Shown here: positions 18,081 through 26,046 of the stretch, piece by piece
Position numbering within the stretch: the stretch's first letter is position 1
How the letters are laid out: every line of letters begins with the position of its first letter
Origin: DATKCT01 sp035513055
Lineage (GTDB): Bacteria > Verrucomicrobiota > Verrucomicrobiia > Verrucomicrobiales > DEV007
Assembly: GCA_035513055.1 (NCBI GenBank)
Contig: DATKCT010000066.1
Span: 1 to 64,000 of the forward strand
Reading direction: 5' to 3'
Length of the DNA: 64,000 nt
Position numbers and translations under genes: made by a program
Notes under the pieces: generated by a model
Database searches by the model: none
What the model saw: only the letters and a program-made list of their open reading frames with translations
Told to the model about the DNA's origin: nothing

Positions 18081-19397
18081 TCAGATCACCATCCCCACTA
18101 CCGCCGCCGACAACAGCGACGCTATGAATCCGCCCGCCAGCGCCTTGGCCCCGAGCCGGGCCAAATCCTCCCGGCGCTCAGGAGCCAACACGCCGATCCC
18201 TCCGATTTGAATCCCCACCGAGGCGATGTTCGCAAAGCCGCACAACGCAAAAGTGATCAAGAGCAGCGATCGCTCACCCAAAAGTCCTTCGCTCCGCCAC
18301 AAACCGAGTTGCTGATAGGCCAAGTACTCATTGGCGATGATTTTGGTTCCGAGGAGCTGCCCGCAGCGGATCATGTCTTCCACGGGAATCCCGATCACCC
18401 AGGCCACCGGAGCAAACAGCAATCCGGCGCAGCCCTCCAAGGTCAGGCCGGAATAGATGCCCCCGGTCGCCCTCTCCATCCATCCCCCCAAACCCGTCAG
18501 CGAGCCCAGCCATTGCAGAAGTCCATTGCACAGCGAAATCAAGGCCACAAAGACGATGAGCATCGCCGCGACGTTGAAGGCCAGATGCAACCCTTGCGCC
18601 GTCCCGCGGACCACGGCGTCCCACACATTCACGCCGCAATCCTCCCGCGCCACCCGGATGCGCGGCGTCGCGCGCTCTGAGCCTCCCGGGGAACGGGGAA
18701 CAAGAATCTTCGCCACGACCAGGGAAGCCGGCGCGTTCATCAAGGATGCGCACAGGAGGAAGCCGGCAAAACGCTCCTTCTGGGCCGGATCGTCGCCTCC
18801 CAACATGGCGATGTAGGCCAGCATGACTGAGCCCGCGATAGTGGCCATCCCTCCGGTCATCAGGGCCATCAGCTCCGAGCGGGTCATCCCCGCGATGTAG
18901 GGCTTGACCAAGAGAGGAGCCTCTGTCATCCCCAAAAACACGTTGCCGGCTGCGGCCAGACTCTCCGGTCCCGACAGGCCCATGGCCCGGCGCATGATCC
19001 AGGCAAACCCCGCCACAAACTTCTGGAGGACGCCCAAATAATAGAGCAGCGAAGTCAGCGCCGAGAAGAAAACGATGACCGGCAGCACTTGGAAGGCGAA
19101 GACAATCACCCTGCCGCCCCCGAACGCCTCTCCGGTCAGATTCGCGTCGGCTAGAGGACCGAAGACGAAGCGGGCTCCGGCCGCGGAATGATCGAGCAGA
19201 GTCACCACCGCCCGGGCAAAGCCGTCGAACAGGGAGCGAATGCCGGGAACCTCTCTGAGAAAGGCAAGCGCCAGCAGGAGTTGCAGGATCAGCCCTCCCG
19301 CCGTCAGTCGCCAGTTAAAACGTCGCCGGTCCTCGCTGAGAAGGAGCGCTGTCCCCAGCAACACAGCGACCCCGAGCAATCCCCGCAGCACCTCCAC
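18081..19397 (-). CDS. nupC: NupC-type concentrative nucleoside transporter
   Basis: A 438-aa polytopic membrane protein of the CNT/NupC family, which imports nucleosides with H+ or Na+. The N-terminal helices (LRGLLGVAVLLGTALLLSED), the gate domain (FFSALTSLLYYLGVLQ), the conserved NVFLGMTEAPLLVKPY and the C-terminal CGFANIASVGIQIGG are all family signatures. The substrate side chains in MTEAPLL and the final ANIASVGI region are intact. It starts 13 bases after the stop of the AsmA-like gene on the same strand, so the two are probably co-transcribed. The exact nucleoside preference cannot be read from the sequence. Confidence 0.92.
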   Translation of the reverse strand: MEVLRGLLGVAVLLGTALLLSEDRRRFNWRLTAGGLILQLLLALAFLREVPGIRSLFDGFARAVVTLLDHSAAGARFVFGPLADANLTGEAFGGGRVIVFAFQVLPVIVFFSALTSLLYYLGVLQKFVAGFAWIMRRAMGLSGPESLAAAGNVFLGMTEAPLLVKPYIAGMTRSELMALMTGGMATIAGSVMLAYIAMLGGDDPAQKERFAGFLLCASLMNAPASLVVAKILVPRSPGGSERATPRIRVAREDCGVNVWDAVVRGTAQGLHLAFNVAAMLIVFVALISLCNGLLQWLGSLTGLGGWMERATGGIYSGLTLEGCAGLLFAPVAWVIGIPVEDMIRCGQLLGTKIIANEYLAYQQLGLWRSEGLLGERSLLLITFALCGFANIASVGIQIGGIGVLAPERREDLARLGAKALAGGFIASLLSAAVVGMVI

Positions 19398-19410
19398 TAT
19401 CCGCCCTCGC

Positions 19411-20904
19411 TCATTCCCCGAAAAACGGCGCCAATCTGACCCCTTCTTTGAGTATGTCCCCAGCCCCTTCGAGAATCCGCTGGGTTTGATCGAGCACGCC
19501 CCGGCCCGCTTCCAAGGCCCGGCGAGGCGCCTCTTCGATGGCTGCCTCGACGGCGGCGGTCTTCAAGCGCGGGCTGAGATCTTCGCTGGGCGCGTCGGCT
19601 GTGCCCGTCACGGCCATGTCCGCCCACACAAAACCATCCTGCTCCTGCACAAACACCTTACGTTCCGCCCCGGGCAGCCAGCGCAAAGACTCCCGAACGA
19701 CTCCTACCTGAACGTCTCCATCGACCGGGCCCGCCTTCCAGGCGCCCGCGGCGTCCTTCCACACCGACACCGACCCTGTCAAGCGCAGCAATCCTTTCGA
19801 TTCCACGTGGAAATCTTCGAAGTGCAGCACTCCGTCGCGGATCACAAAGCGGGAGTCGAAGCGGTGCAAGACCAGCCGCCGGAAACGTTCCATCCGCGTG
19901 TAATGAGCGATGCTGTCCAGGACGGGAAGCGCCTGCAAGACTCCGTTGTTCATCCACAGTTTCCCCTCCCGCCGCAGGGATTCGGGTTCATCGAGACGTC
20001 CCCGGATCTCGATGTCTCCGTGGAAAGCGCCGAGCAAACGCTGCCGCCAATCCTCGGTGAGCACTTCATTGCCAGGCAAACCCTCCAGATGCATCCGGAG
20101 ATGCACCACTCCGTCAGGCGACAACTCGCCGTCGGCGCTCAACATCGCGTGTTCGCTCAATGACAGACGCGAGCTGGTCAGGAACAGGCCCGCTGGATTG
20201 ACCACCGCGTGCAGGTCGGTCAATCCCCGCCAGGGCCCGTCGTCCCAGCGCAACTCGCCCCCCGTAGACCGCACCGACCACCCTCCGTCGCCAAAGCCCG
20301 GCTCCAAGAGCCACTTGACGTCGCGGCCTTCGACCACACCGCCGTCATGGCGCAGGGAGAATCCGCTATCGAGCACCTCGACTTTCCCCAATTCGACCGC
20401 CCGCGGCAGCCAACTCCGCCGGCCCGCCTTTTCGGCCTTCTCTGGCGCGAATTCGGCCGCGCCGAACCCGCCTTCCCCTTCTGTTTTCGCCCCGGCCCGC
20501 GCAGCCGCGGCCAAGACACCCACATCGGAGATCAGCCGGAGCCGTCCGATCTCAACGTGCGACACCTTCCACGCCTTGGACCGAAACGAGCGCAGGTTGA
20601 TCTCGGCGCGGATCGCATCGGCCCGCAGGTATTCCGGACCCTGACCCGGAGCGGGCCGCACGGTGAACCGGTCCGAATAGACCGTCGACCCCGTCCAGCG
20701 AAAAGGGCTGAACTCCCCATCCACGCTCAGAGTCCGCGATACCTCCCGGCTCACGAGGAGGCGAAAATCGTCGCTCCGCAAATAGGCCTTGGCCTTGGTG
20801 TAGCCCACAAAAGCGGCCAAACCGAGGCCCGCCACGATCACCCCAGCTCCCCAAAAAAGCATCCGGAGAGCGCCGGCTTTTCCTTTCTTTGCGCGGCGGG
20901 GCAT
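19411..20904 (-). CDS. AsmA-like inner-membrane/periplasmic protein
   Basis: A ~497-aa protein with a basic N-terminus (MPRRAKKGKAG), one membrane anchor (LFWGAGVIVAGLGLAAFVGY) and a long beta-rich periplasmic part. The C-terminal third has AsmA-like wording: GDIEIRGRLDEPESL, WMNNGVLQALPVLDSI, DGVLHFEDFHVESKG, LRLTGSV. AsmA-family proteins are thought to form hydrophobic-groove bridges for phospholipid movement to the outer membrane. I chose ATG 20904 because the frame upstream starts only with TTG and the basic stretch plus helix then gives a normal anchor. The C-terminal 60 residues are an Ala/Glu helix. It probably shares an operon with nupC. The role is inferred. Confidence 0.7.
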   Translation of the reverse strand: MPRRAKKGKAGALRMLFWGAGVIVAGLGLAAFVGYTKAKAYLRSDDFRLLVSREVSRTLSVDGEFSPFRWTGSTVYSDRFTVRPAPGQGPEYLRADAIRAEINLRSFRSKAWKVSHVEIGRLRLISDVGVLAAAARAGAKTEGEGGFGAAEFAPEKAEKAGRRSWLPRAVELGKVEVLDSGFSLRHDGGVVEGRDVKWLLEPGFGDGGWSVRSTGGELRWDDGPWRGLTDLHAVVNPAGLFLTSSRLSLSEHAMLSADGELSPDGVVHLRMHLEGLPGNEVLTEDWRQRLLGAFHGDIEIRGRLDEPESLRREGKLWMNNGVLQALPVLDSIAHYTRMERFRRLVLHRFDSRFVIRDGVLHFEDFHVESKGLLRLTGSVSVWKDAAGAWKAGPVDGDVQVGVVRESLRWLPGAERKVFVQEQDGFVWADMAVTGTADAPSEDLSPRLKTAAVEAAIEEAPRRALEAGRGVLDQTQRILEGAGDILKEGVRLAPFFGE

Positions 20905-20938
20905 GAGGACTGGGATCGAACGCCGCAAACTAAACGCT

Positions 20939-20966
20939 TTGGCTGGGATCGCGAAGAGTTTATCAC
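20939..20966 (+). promoter_or_regulatory. possible sigma70-type promoter for the ABC transporter gene
   Basis: TTGGCT (20939-20944), a 16-base spacer and TATCAC (20961-20966) lie 27 bases before the ATG of the ABC gene, in the short gap between divergent genes. Both boxes are imperfect. Confidence 0.3.
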
Positions 20967-20993
20967 CTAGTCAAGGCCAGTCATCCCTTTCTC

Positions 20994-22811
20994 ATGCTCG
21001 AACTGCGCGACATCGTTTTCACCGTCCGGGATCAGCTCCTCCTCGACCGGATTTCCTTCGCCACTCCCACCGGCCATTTCATGGCTGTCGTCGGACCGTC
21101 CGGCTGCGGGAAAAGCACTCTGCTCAAGCTCATCGCCGGCATCGTCGAGGAATCCGAGGGATCCTTCCACTGGTTCGGTCGCAATCTTGCTGAAGACGGC
21201 GATCTGGAGCCCTCCGAACTCGGCTACGTGCCCCAGTTCAGCATCGCCTCAGATCACCTCACCGTGGAGGAAAACGTGGAGAACGCCGTGCAACTCCGCA
21301 TCGCCACCAACGGACGCGGTCACATGCACAATCTCGCCGACCGGATCCTCCTCGAGTCCGGGCTCGACGAAATCCGGGAACGCCGCGTCGCCGTCCTGTC
21401 CGGCGGCCAACGCCGTCGCCTGGGACTCGCCCTGGAACTGGCCAGCGACCCCCAGCTCCTGCTCTGTGACGAGGTCACCAGCGGTCTCGACCCGCGCTCC
21501 GAGCACGAAATCGTCCTCCTCCTCCACAAGCTGTCCCGCAGCGGACGCCGCGTCGTTCTCAACGTCACCCACAGCCTCTCCCACCTCGAACTCTACGACT
21601 CCATCCTCGTCCTCTACGAGGGCCGGCTAGTGTACCACGGCCCGCCCCGCACCCTCCAGCACTACTTCAGCGTCGCCGATACCGAGGACATCTACCCGCA
21701 ACTCACCACCCGCGACGTCGAAGGCTGGCGTCAGTCCTGGGAGAAACGCCGGGATTCCTACTACGAGAAAATCGGCATTCCCGACGCCCGCGCGGAGTTG
21801 GAACAGCAACGCGCGGAAGCGGCGCTGCGGGAGGAGCCACAAAGCGCGCTCGCGGGGCGAGAAGGCGACCCCGATTCCGCCTTCGCGGACGAGCCCGCCG
21901 CCGAGACAGCTCGCTACGGCGAGCGCCGTCGCCTCCCCGGACCGTTCACCCAAATGAGCGTTCTCTTGGAACGTCGCTGGAAAACCTTCCTGCGCGACCG
22001 CACCCAGCTCCTGCTCCACCTCGCCATCCTCGCCGGATTTCCCATCCTCGTCGTCCTCTTTACTCCCAATCTCTTCGACTCTTCCGAGCCCGCCGGAATC
22101 CCGGAGATGCCCAAACAAACCATCTCGTCCCAGATCCCCTCGATGCAGGATGTGGAGAAACAAGCCGAAACCGTCCAGGAACAGCTTGGCATCGGCGGCC
22201 TTATCTCCGGGATGATCATGTTCCAAGTCGTATTGCTGTGCCTCATCGGATCGAACAATGCCGCGCGCGAGATCGCTTCAGAACGCCGAGCCTTCGAGAA
22301 GGAGAAACTCGCCGGTCTGCGCACCTTGAGTTATCTGGCCAGCAAGGTCCTGTTTCTCGGGGTGCTCGTCGCCATCCAAGCCCTGTGGATGACTTTCTTC
22401 GTCCAATACTTCGCCAATCTGCCGGGCGACATCGTCACGCGCGCCGTGCTTCTCCTGCTGGTCAACGGCGCCATGACTGCCGTCTGCCTCGGGATCTCCG
22501 CTCTTATGCGATCGCCCGAACAGGCCTCCCTGCTATGCATTTACCTCGTCGGCTTCCAACTCCCCCTCTCCGGAGCCGTGCTGGCCCTGCCGGATGTCAT
22601 CGGCCGCATCACGCGTCCCTTCATTTCCGCCTATTGGAGCTGGGCCGGACAACTGCGTTCTATGACCGATACCCCCCACTATGTCGGGATCAAAGCCGCC
22701 TCTCCCACGGAACTGGCCGAAGTGCATCTCTGCTGCTACGTCCTCGCCGTCCATCTCGTCATCGGCTGCGCCGTCGCCTACATCGGATGCCGTCGCCACC
22801 TGTGGGACTGA
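20994..22811 (+). CDS. ABCG-like half transporter: ATPase fused to ABC-2 permease
   Basis: A 605-aa ATPase-permease fusion. The N-terminal nucleotide-binding domain has Walker A GPSGCGKST (~35), signature LSGGQRRRLGLALELA (~135), Walker B LLLCDEVTSGLDP (~153) and the H-loop NVTHS. The LSGGQRRR signature followed by an ATPase-first/permease-second order is the 'White/ABCG' arrangement. A charged linker (~250-310) contains many Glu/Arg/Ala. The permease half (~325-600) has six predicted helices, with AAREIASERRAFEKEKLAGL just before a helix, typical of ABC-2 proteins. The substrate is unknown. The ATG at 20994 lies directly before LELRDIVFTV. pdxH follows 37 bases downstream. Confidence 0.88.
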   Translation: MLELRDIVFTVRDQLLLDRISFATPTGHFMAVVGPSGCGKSTLLKLIAGIVEESEGSFHWFGRNLAEDGDLEPSELGYVPQFSIASDHLTVEENVENAVQLRIATNGRGHMHNLADRILLESGLDEIRERRVAVLSGGQRRRLGLALELASDPQLLLCDEVTSGLDPRSEHEIVLLLHKLSRSGRRVVLNVTHSLSHLELYDSILVLYEGRLVYHGPPRTLQHYFSVADTEDIYPQLTTRDVEGWRQSWEKRRDSYYEKIGIPDARAELEQQRAEAALREEPQSALAGREGDPDSAFADEPAAETARYGERRRLPGPFTQMSVLLERRWKTFLRDRTQLLLHLAILAGFPILVVLFTPNLFDSSEPAGIPEMPKQTISSQIPSMQDVEKQAETVQEQLGIGGLISGMIMFQVVLLCLIGSNNAAREIASERRAFEKEKLAGLRTLSYLASKVLFLGVLVAIQALWMTFFVQYFANLPGDIVTRAVLLLLVNGAMTAVCLGISALMRSPEQASLLCIYLVGFQLPLSGAVLALPDVIGRITRPFISAYWSWAGQLRSMTDTPHYVGIKAASPTELAEVHLCCYVLAVHLVIGCAVAYIGCRRHLWD

Positions 22812-22848
22812 CTTTCCGCCCGCGTCCTGAACGCCTTCGCCCAGTCCC

Positions 22849-23523
22849 GTGCCGTCCAGTCCCGTCCCGCCCACTCCGCAAAGCCTTGGTCGCCTGCGCC
22901 GGCGCTATGCCCAAGCCGGACTGCTCGAGTCCGGCCTCCCTGAGCGCCCCTTCGAACTCTGCGCCCAATGGCTGGACGCCGCCATCTCGGCCGGCGTTGA
23001 AGAACCCAACGCCATGACCCTCGCCACGGCCGGTCCGGAGGGGCAACCATCGGCCCGCACCGTCCTCCTCAAGGAGGCCGGCCCAGAAGGCTTCAGCTTT
23101 TTCACCAATCTCGAAAGCCGGAAAGCCCGGGAACTCGCGTCCAATCCCAAGGCCGCGCTCGTGCTTTTCTGGAAGGAACTCGAACGTCAGATCTGCATCC
23201 GCGGAAGCGTGGAACCTCTCCCTAGAGAAACCGCAGAGGCCTATTTTCAGTCCAGACCCTACGAAAGCCAGATCGGCGCCTGGGTCTCGACCCAGAGCGA
23301 AATCATCCCTGGCCGCGACTGGATCGAGCAACGCGACCGCGAATTCCGCGCTCGCTTCCCCGAAGGCAGCGTTCCCTTGCCGGAGTTCTGGGGCGGCTAC
23401 CGGCTCGTGCCGGCCGAGATCGAATTCTGGCAAGGCCGTCCCGGACGCCTCCACGACCGCATTCTCTACTCCCGTATTCCGTCCGAGCCCAGCGCCTGGC
23501 GCCGCGTCCGCCTCGCCCCGTAA
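22849..23523 (+). CDS. pdxH: pyridoxamine 5'-phosphate oxidase
   Basis: A 224-aa FMN flavoenzyme that oxidises PNP/PMP to pyridoxal phosphate, the last step of vitamin B6 synthesis or salvage. Recognisable parts: AMTLATAGPEGQPSARTVLLK (~62-82), FFTNLESRKARELASNP, WKELERQICIRGSVEPL, SRPYESQIGAWVSTQSE, and the C-terminal GYRLVPAEIEFWQGRPGRLH followed by RxxY. Length and end fit the family. The frame begins with GTG at 22849; this gives a short N-terminal extension before the conserved LRRRYAQAGL. The strong terminator at 23694 follows. Confidence 0.96.
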   Translation: MPSSPVPPTPQSLGRLRRRYAQAGLLESGLPERPFELCAQWLDAAISAGVEEPNAMTLATAGPEGQPSARTVLLKEAGPEGFSFFTNLESRKARELASNPKAALVLFWKELERQICIRGSVEPLPRETAEAYFQSRPYESQIGAWVSTQSEIIPGRDWIEQRDREFRARFPEGSVPLPEFWGGYRLVPAEIEFWQGRPGRLHDRILYSRIPSEPSAWRRVRLAP

Positions 23524-23693
23524 ACCCGGCTCCTTCACCGCTTTTCAGCACGAAGGCGAGGGGATGCGGGCAAAACGGTTGAAAGGTTGATTTTCGCGAT
23601 TTTTTGATTTTTTTTGAATGAGTTTCGCAAATTTGTGTCAATAGTTTATAGAGCGTCGGGTAAAACCGAGGTTCGGGTTCAGATTGCAGGATC

Positions 23694-23729
23694 AAAGGAG
23701 GCCGGGCTCAATACCCGGCCTTCTTTTTT
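23694..23729 (+). terminator. rho-independent terminator downstream of pdxH
   Basis: The arms 23694-23706 and 23714-23726 pair over 13 positions (core GGCCGGG/CCCGGCC, with one G-T wobble) around a 7-base loop, followed by T residues to 23729. It lies in the gap between convergent pdxH and ispE; on the minus strand the trailing T run is weaker. Confidence 0.9.
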
Positions 23730-23768
23730 CACCCGCGGGGATCGATCATGGGGCGTCCCGGACTCGAC

Positions 23769-24620
23769 TCACTCCAGCGTCCGGCAGAACTGAACCCAAA
23801 GCGACTGCCCAAAACGCTCCGTCGCCTCCCGGGACAAAGCCTCGCGCCCCGCCGTTCCCGGCGCCAGAATCCCGAATACGGTTGAGCCCGACCCGGAAAG
23901 CCGCGCCCCGGTCACTTCGGACCTTCCTTCCAACCAGGTCCGCAATTGAGCAAGATGCAGGTGCTTGCTGAACACCGGACGTTCCAGATCGTTCACCAGC
24001 TCTCCCCACGGATACGCGCGGGATCCATAGTCGATTCCCGGTATCTCGACCGCCCCTGACCAGGCCGCGTAGGCCTCCGCCGTCGCCACCGGAAAAGCCG
24101 GCTTCAACAACACCAGGTCTATGCTGCCTCCCAGATCCGCGGGAATCACCCGTTCGCCACGGCCCCGGCACCAGCAGGGCTGTTCCGCCAAGAAAAAAGG
24201 AACATCCGAGCCCAGCACCGCGGCCAGCTCCGACAAATCACCCGCCCCAAGTCCGAGCCCGCTCAAGAGGTTCCCCCCCCTCAACACTGCGGCGGCATCG
24301 CTGCTTCCCCCACCCAATCCGGCCCCTACTGGAATTCGCTTCCGCAGCCGAATACCCAAGCCCAAGTCCCGGCCGCATCTCTCCTCGAGCAGGCGCAGGG
24401 CGCGGACCGCCAAGTTCTCTTCATCCCCAGGAACTTCGCTAGAATCGCATTGCAAAACGGGCGCCCCCTCCCGCCGCCGGACCAATTCCACCTCATCGGC
24501 CAAGTCCAGCGGAACCATCAACGTCTCGACTTCGTGATAGCCGTCCTGACGCTTTCCCAGGATCCGAAGCGTCAGATTCACCTTCGCCGGCGCCCGCAAC
24601 GATGATCCGCTCTCAGTCAT
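23769..24620 (-). CDS. ispE: 4-diphosphocytidyl-2-C-methyl-D-erythritol kinase
   Basis: A 283-aa GHMP kinase that phosphorylates CDP-ME in the MEP isoprenoid pathway. The N-terminus RAPAKVNLTLRILGKRQDGY carries the substrate Lys, and the ATP loop PVGAGLGGGSSDAAAVLR (~97-114) is intact. The C-terminus has GARLSGSGSTVFGI, the third GHMP motif. The gene overlaps the upstream pgeF frame by 8 bases, so translation is likely coupled. Length matches the family. Confidence 0.96.
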   Translation of the reverse strand: MTESGSSLRAPAKVNLTLRILGKRQDGYHEVETLMVPLDLADEVELVRRREGAPVLQCDSSEVPGDEENLAVRALRLLEERCGRDLGLGIRLRKRIPVGAGLGGGSSDAAAVLRGGNLLSGLGLGAGDLSELAAVLGSDVPFFLAEQPCWCRGRGERVIPADLGGSIDLVLLKPAFPVATAEAYAAWSGAVEIPGIDYGSRAYPWGELVNDLERPVFSKHLHLAQLRTWLEGRSEVTGARLSGSGSTVFGILAPGTAGREALSREATERFGQSLWVQFCRTLE

Positions 24621-25314
24621 CGTTGCCGGTCTGTTTCCGCCGGCCTAGCAAGGCCAGCATTCGCCCCGTCCGGCCTCCCTCGCGCCGGTAGGAGTAATAG
24701 CGGGCCGGATCCGATGACGTGCAGACCCCGCAGTCAATCACGCGCTCGACGGGAATCCCTGCTTCCCACGCCTGCCTTTTCAACATCGCCGGAATGTCTG
24801 CCTCGTAAGCCGGCGGCCTGATGCAGGGACTCAACTGCACCCAAAGGTCCTCTGGCTGCGAGCCAAAACCCGCCTGCATCGATTCCACGGCCCGGCTCAG
24901 AATCCCCGCCTCCGTCCCCCGTCTCCCGGCGTGAAGCAGGCCCAGCGCTTTCGTTCTGGAATCCACCACATACACCGCACAACAGTCCGCCACAACGATG
25001 CCGAGCAAGACGCCCGCCGCCCCCGTGAGCAGCCCGTCGGCGCCGCCGATGGGTCCCGAGCCCTTCCCCACGTCCTCGCCCACCAGGGCCAATTCCACCC
25101 CGTGAACCTGCTCGGCAGTCGCCAATCGCGAAACCGGCCACCCCAACGCCTCCACCGCACGGCGGTGAAAAGGAGCAAGCCGTTCCATCACTTCCGCCTT
25201 CTCAGCATCCACGGCAACTCCCGCTACTCGCAGTACGAAAGCGTGATCGAGGCCGGCCACCCCAGTGCGCGACAAGGCCGGAAAACACTCCAGCCCAGGG
25301 ACAGCCGTCCGCAC
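24613..25314 (-). CDS. pgeF: PgeF/YfiH family (peptidoglycan-editing, laccase-domain) protein
   Basis: A member of the 'laccase domain' PF02578 family. In E. coli the relative removes wrongly inserted Ser from cell-wall precursors; purine nucleoside activity is also known in the family. The signature residues are present: ATAEQVHGVEL (His), VVADCCAVYVVD (Cys), GLLHAGRRGTEAGIL (His), and QLSPCIRPPAYEAD. Family members usually have GWRG where this protein has AGRRG. I chose GTG 25314; the frame stays open to a TTG at 25398, but that start would overlap marR by 53 bases. The C-terminus overlaps ispE by 8 bases. marR, pgeF and ispE probably form one transcript. Confidence 0.85.
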   Translation of the reverse strand: MRTAVPGLECFPALSRTGVAGLDHAFVLRVAGVAVDAEKAEVMERLAPFHRRAVEALGWPVSRLATAEQVHGVELALVGEDVGKGSGPIGGADGLLTGAAGVLLGIVVADCCAVYVVDSRTKALGLLHAGRRGTEAGILSRAVESMQAGFGSQPEDLWVQLSPCIRPPAYEADIPAMLKRQAWEAGIPVERVIDCGVCTSSDPARYYSYRREGGRTGRMLALLGRRKQTGNDD

Positions 25315-25345
25315 GGAATCCTGGACTCCCGACTCGATATCAGGA

Positions 25346-25852
25346 TTACTGACGCTCGAAGCTCGCCGCCAAGCGCTCAAAATCCTTGCCCAAAGCAACC
25401 TGCTCCCGTTCCTCCAGGCCCGCCATCGTCTCGGTCAGCGTGTGCACAATGTCGTCCCGCAGCCGGTCCACCAAGTCGATTCCCTTGCGCGTGATCTGTA
25501 CCAACACCTTCCGCCGGTCATCTTCCGCATGCAAGCGTTGGACGTAACCGAAGCGCTCCAACCGATCCACAAGCCCGGTCGCAGCCGCCGTAGAATGACC
25601 CATCTTCGTGGCGATGTCCTTCATCGTCAGGTAATCTTCCTTCGCCAGGCATCCCAGCAAAAAGAACTGGGGAAACGACACGCTGCCCCGGTTCAGTTCG
25701 CTCGATAAATCGAGCAAGAACGAACGTTGCGTCAGCATGATGAAGTCCGCGACCCGGTTCGCGTTCTTCAGTGCCAAATTTTTCGTGTTCGACGACCGCT
25801 CCATAGCCGTGCCTGATAAAAGTTTCCCTGGTTGTCGCGCGATTTTTCTCAC
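25346..25852 (-). CDS. MarR-family transcriptional regulator
   Basis: A 168-aa winged-helix regulator. Residues ~70-130 are the DNA-binding part: LTMKDIATKMGHSTAAATGLVD is the helix-turn-helix and DDRRKVLVQITRKG is the wing, with the DRR signature. The start is GTG 25852, supported by GGAGG five bases upstream; ATG 25804 has no ribosome site. A palindrome sits at 25925-25938 in its upstream region, consistent with self-regulation. Downstream lie pgeF and ispE, so it may be just the first gene of that unit. The ligand is unknown. Confidence 0.9.
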   Translation of the reverse strand: MRKIARQPGKLLSGTAMERSSNTKNLALKNANRVADFIMLTQRSFLLDLSSELNRGSVSFPQFFLLGCLAKEDYLTMKDIATKMGHSTAAATGLVDRLERFGYVQRLHAEDDRRKVLVQITRKGIDLVDRLRDDIVHTLTETMAGLEEREQVALGKDFERLAASFERQ

Positions 25853-25924
25853 ACTTCCTCCGCTGCGGAACTCGAGGTCCCCCCCGGGACCAAGACGCTC
25901 TCTTAGAATATTCCGCCGCTCATA

Positions 25925-25938
25925 GCAAACAGTTTTGC
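25925..25938. promoter_or_regulatory. palindrome upstream of marR, possible operator
   Basis: GCAAA-cagt-TTTGC is a perfect 5-base inverted repeat in an AT-rich patch 73 bases before the marR GTG. MarR proteins usually bind such inverted repeats near their own promoter. A weak minus-strand promoter, TTCAAA-17-TATGAG, would place it between the two boxes. Confidence 0.4.
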
Positions 25939-26046
25939 AAATTTGAAACTCAATTCACAAGAAGTATTTTAGAATCGCGCCAAACTCATTCCATGTTCGT
26001 GATCATTGCCGATTTCTTGGGAATTGTAAATATCAGACTTCGTGAA

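Noticed and set aside
23655..23710. GGTTCGGGTTC resembling a tRNA T-arm
   Set aside because: No acceptor, D or anticodon arms can be built around it; no tRNA fits.
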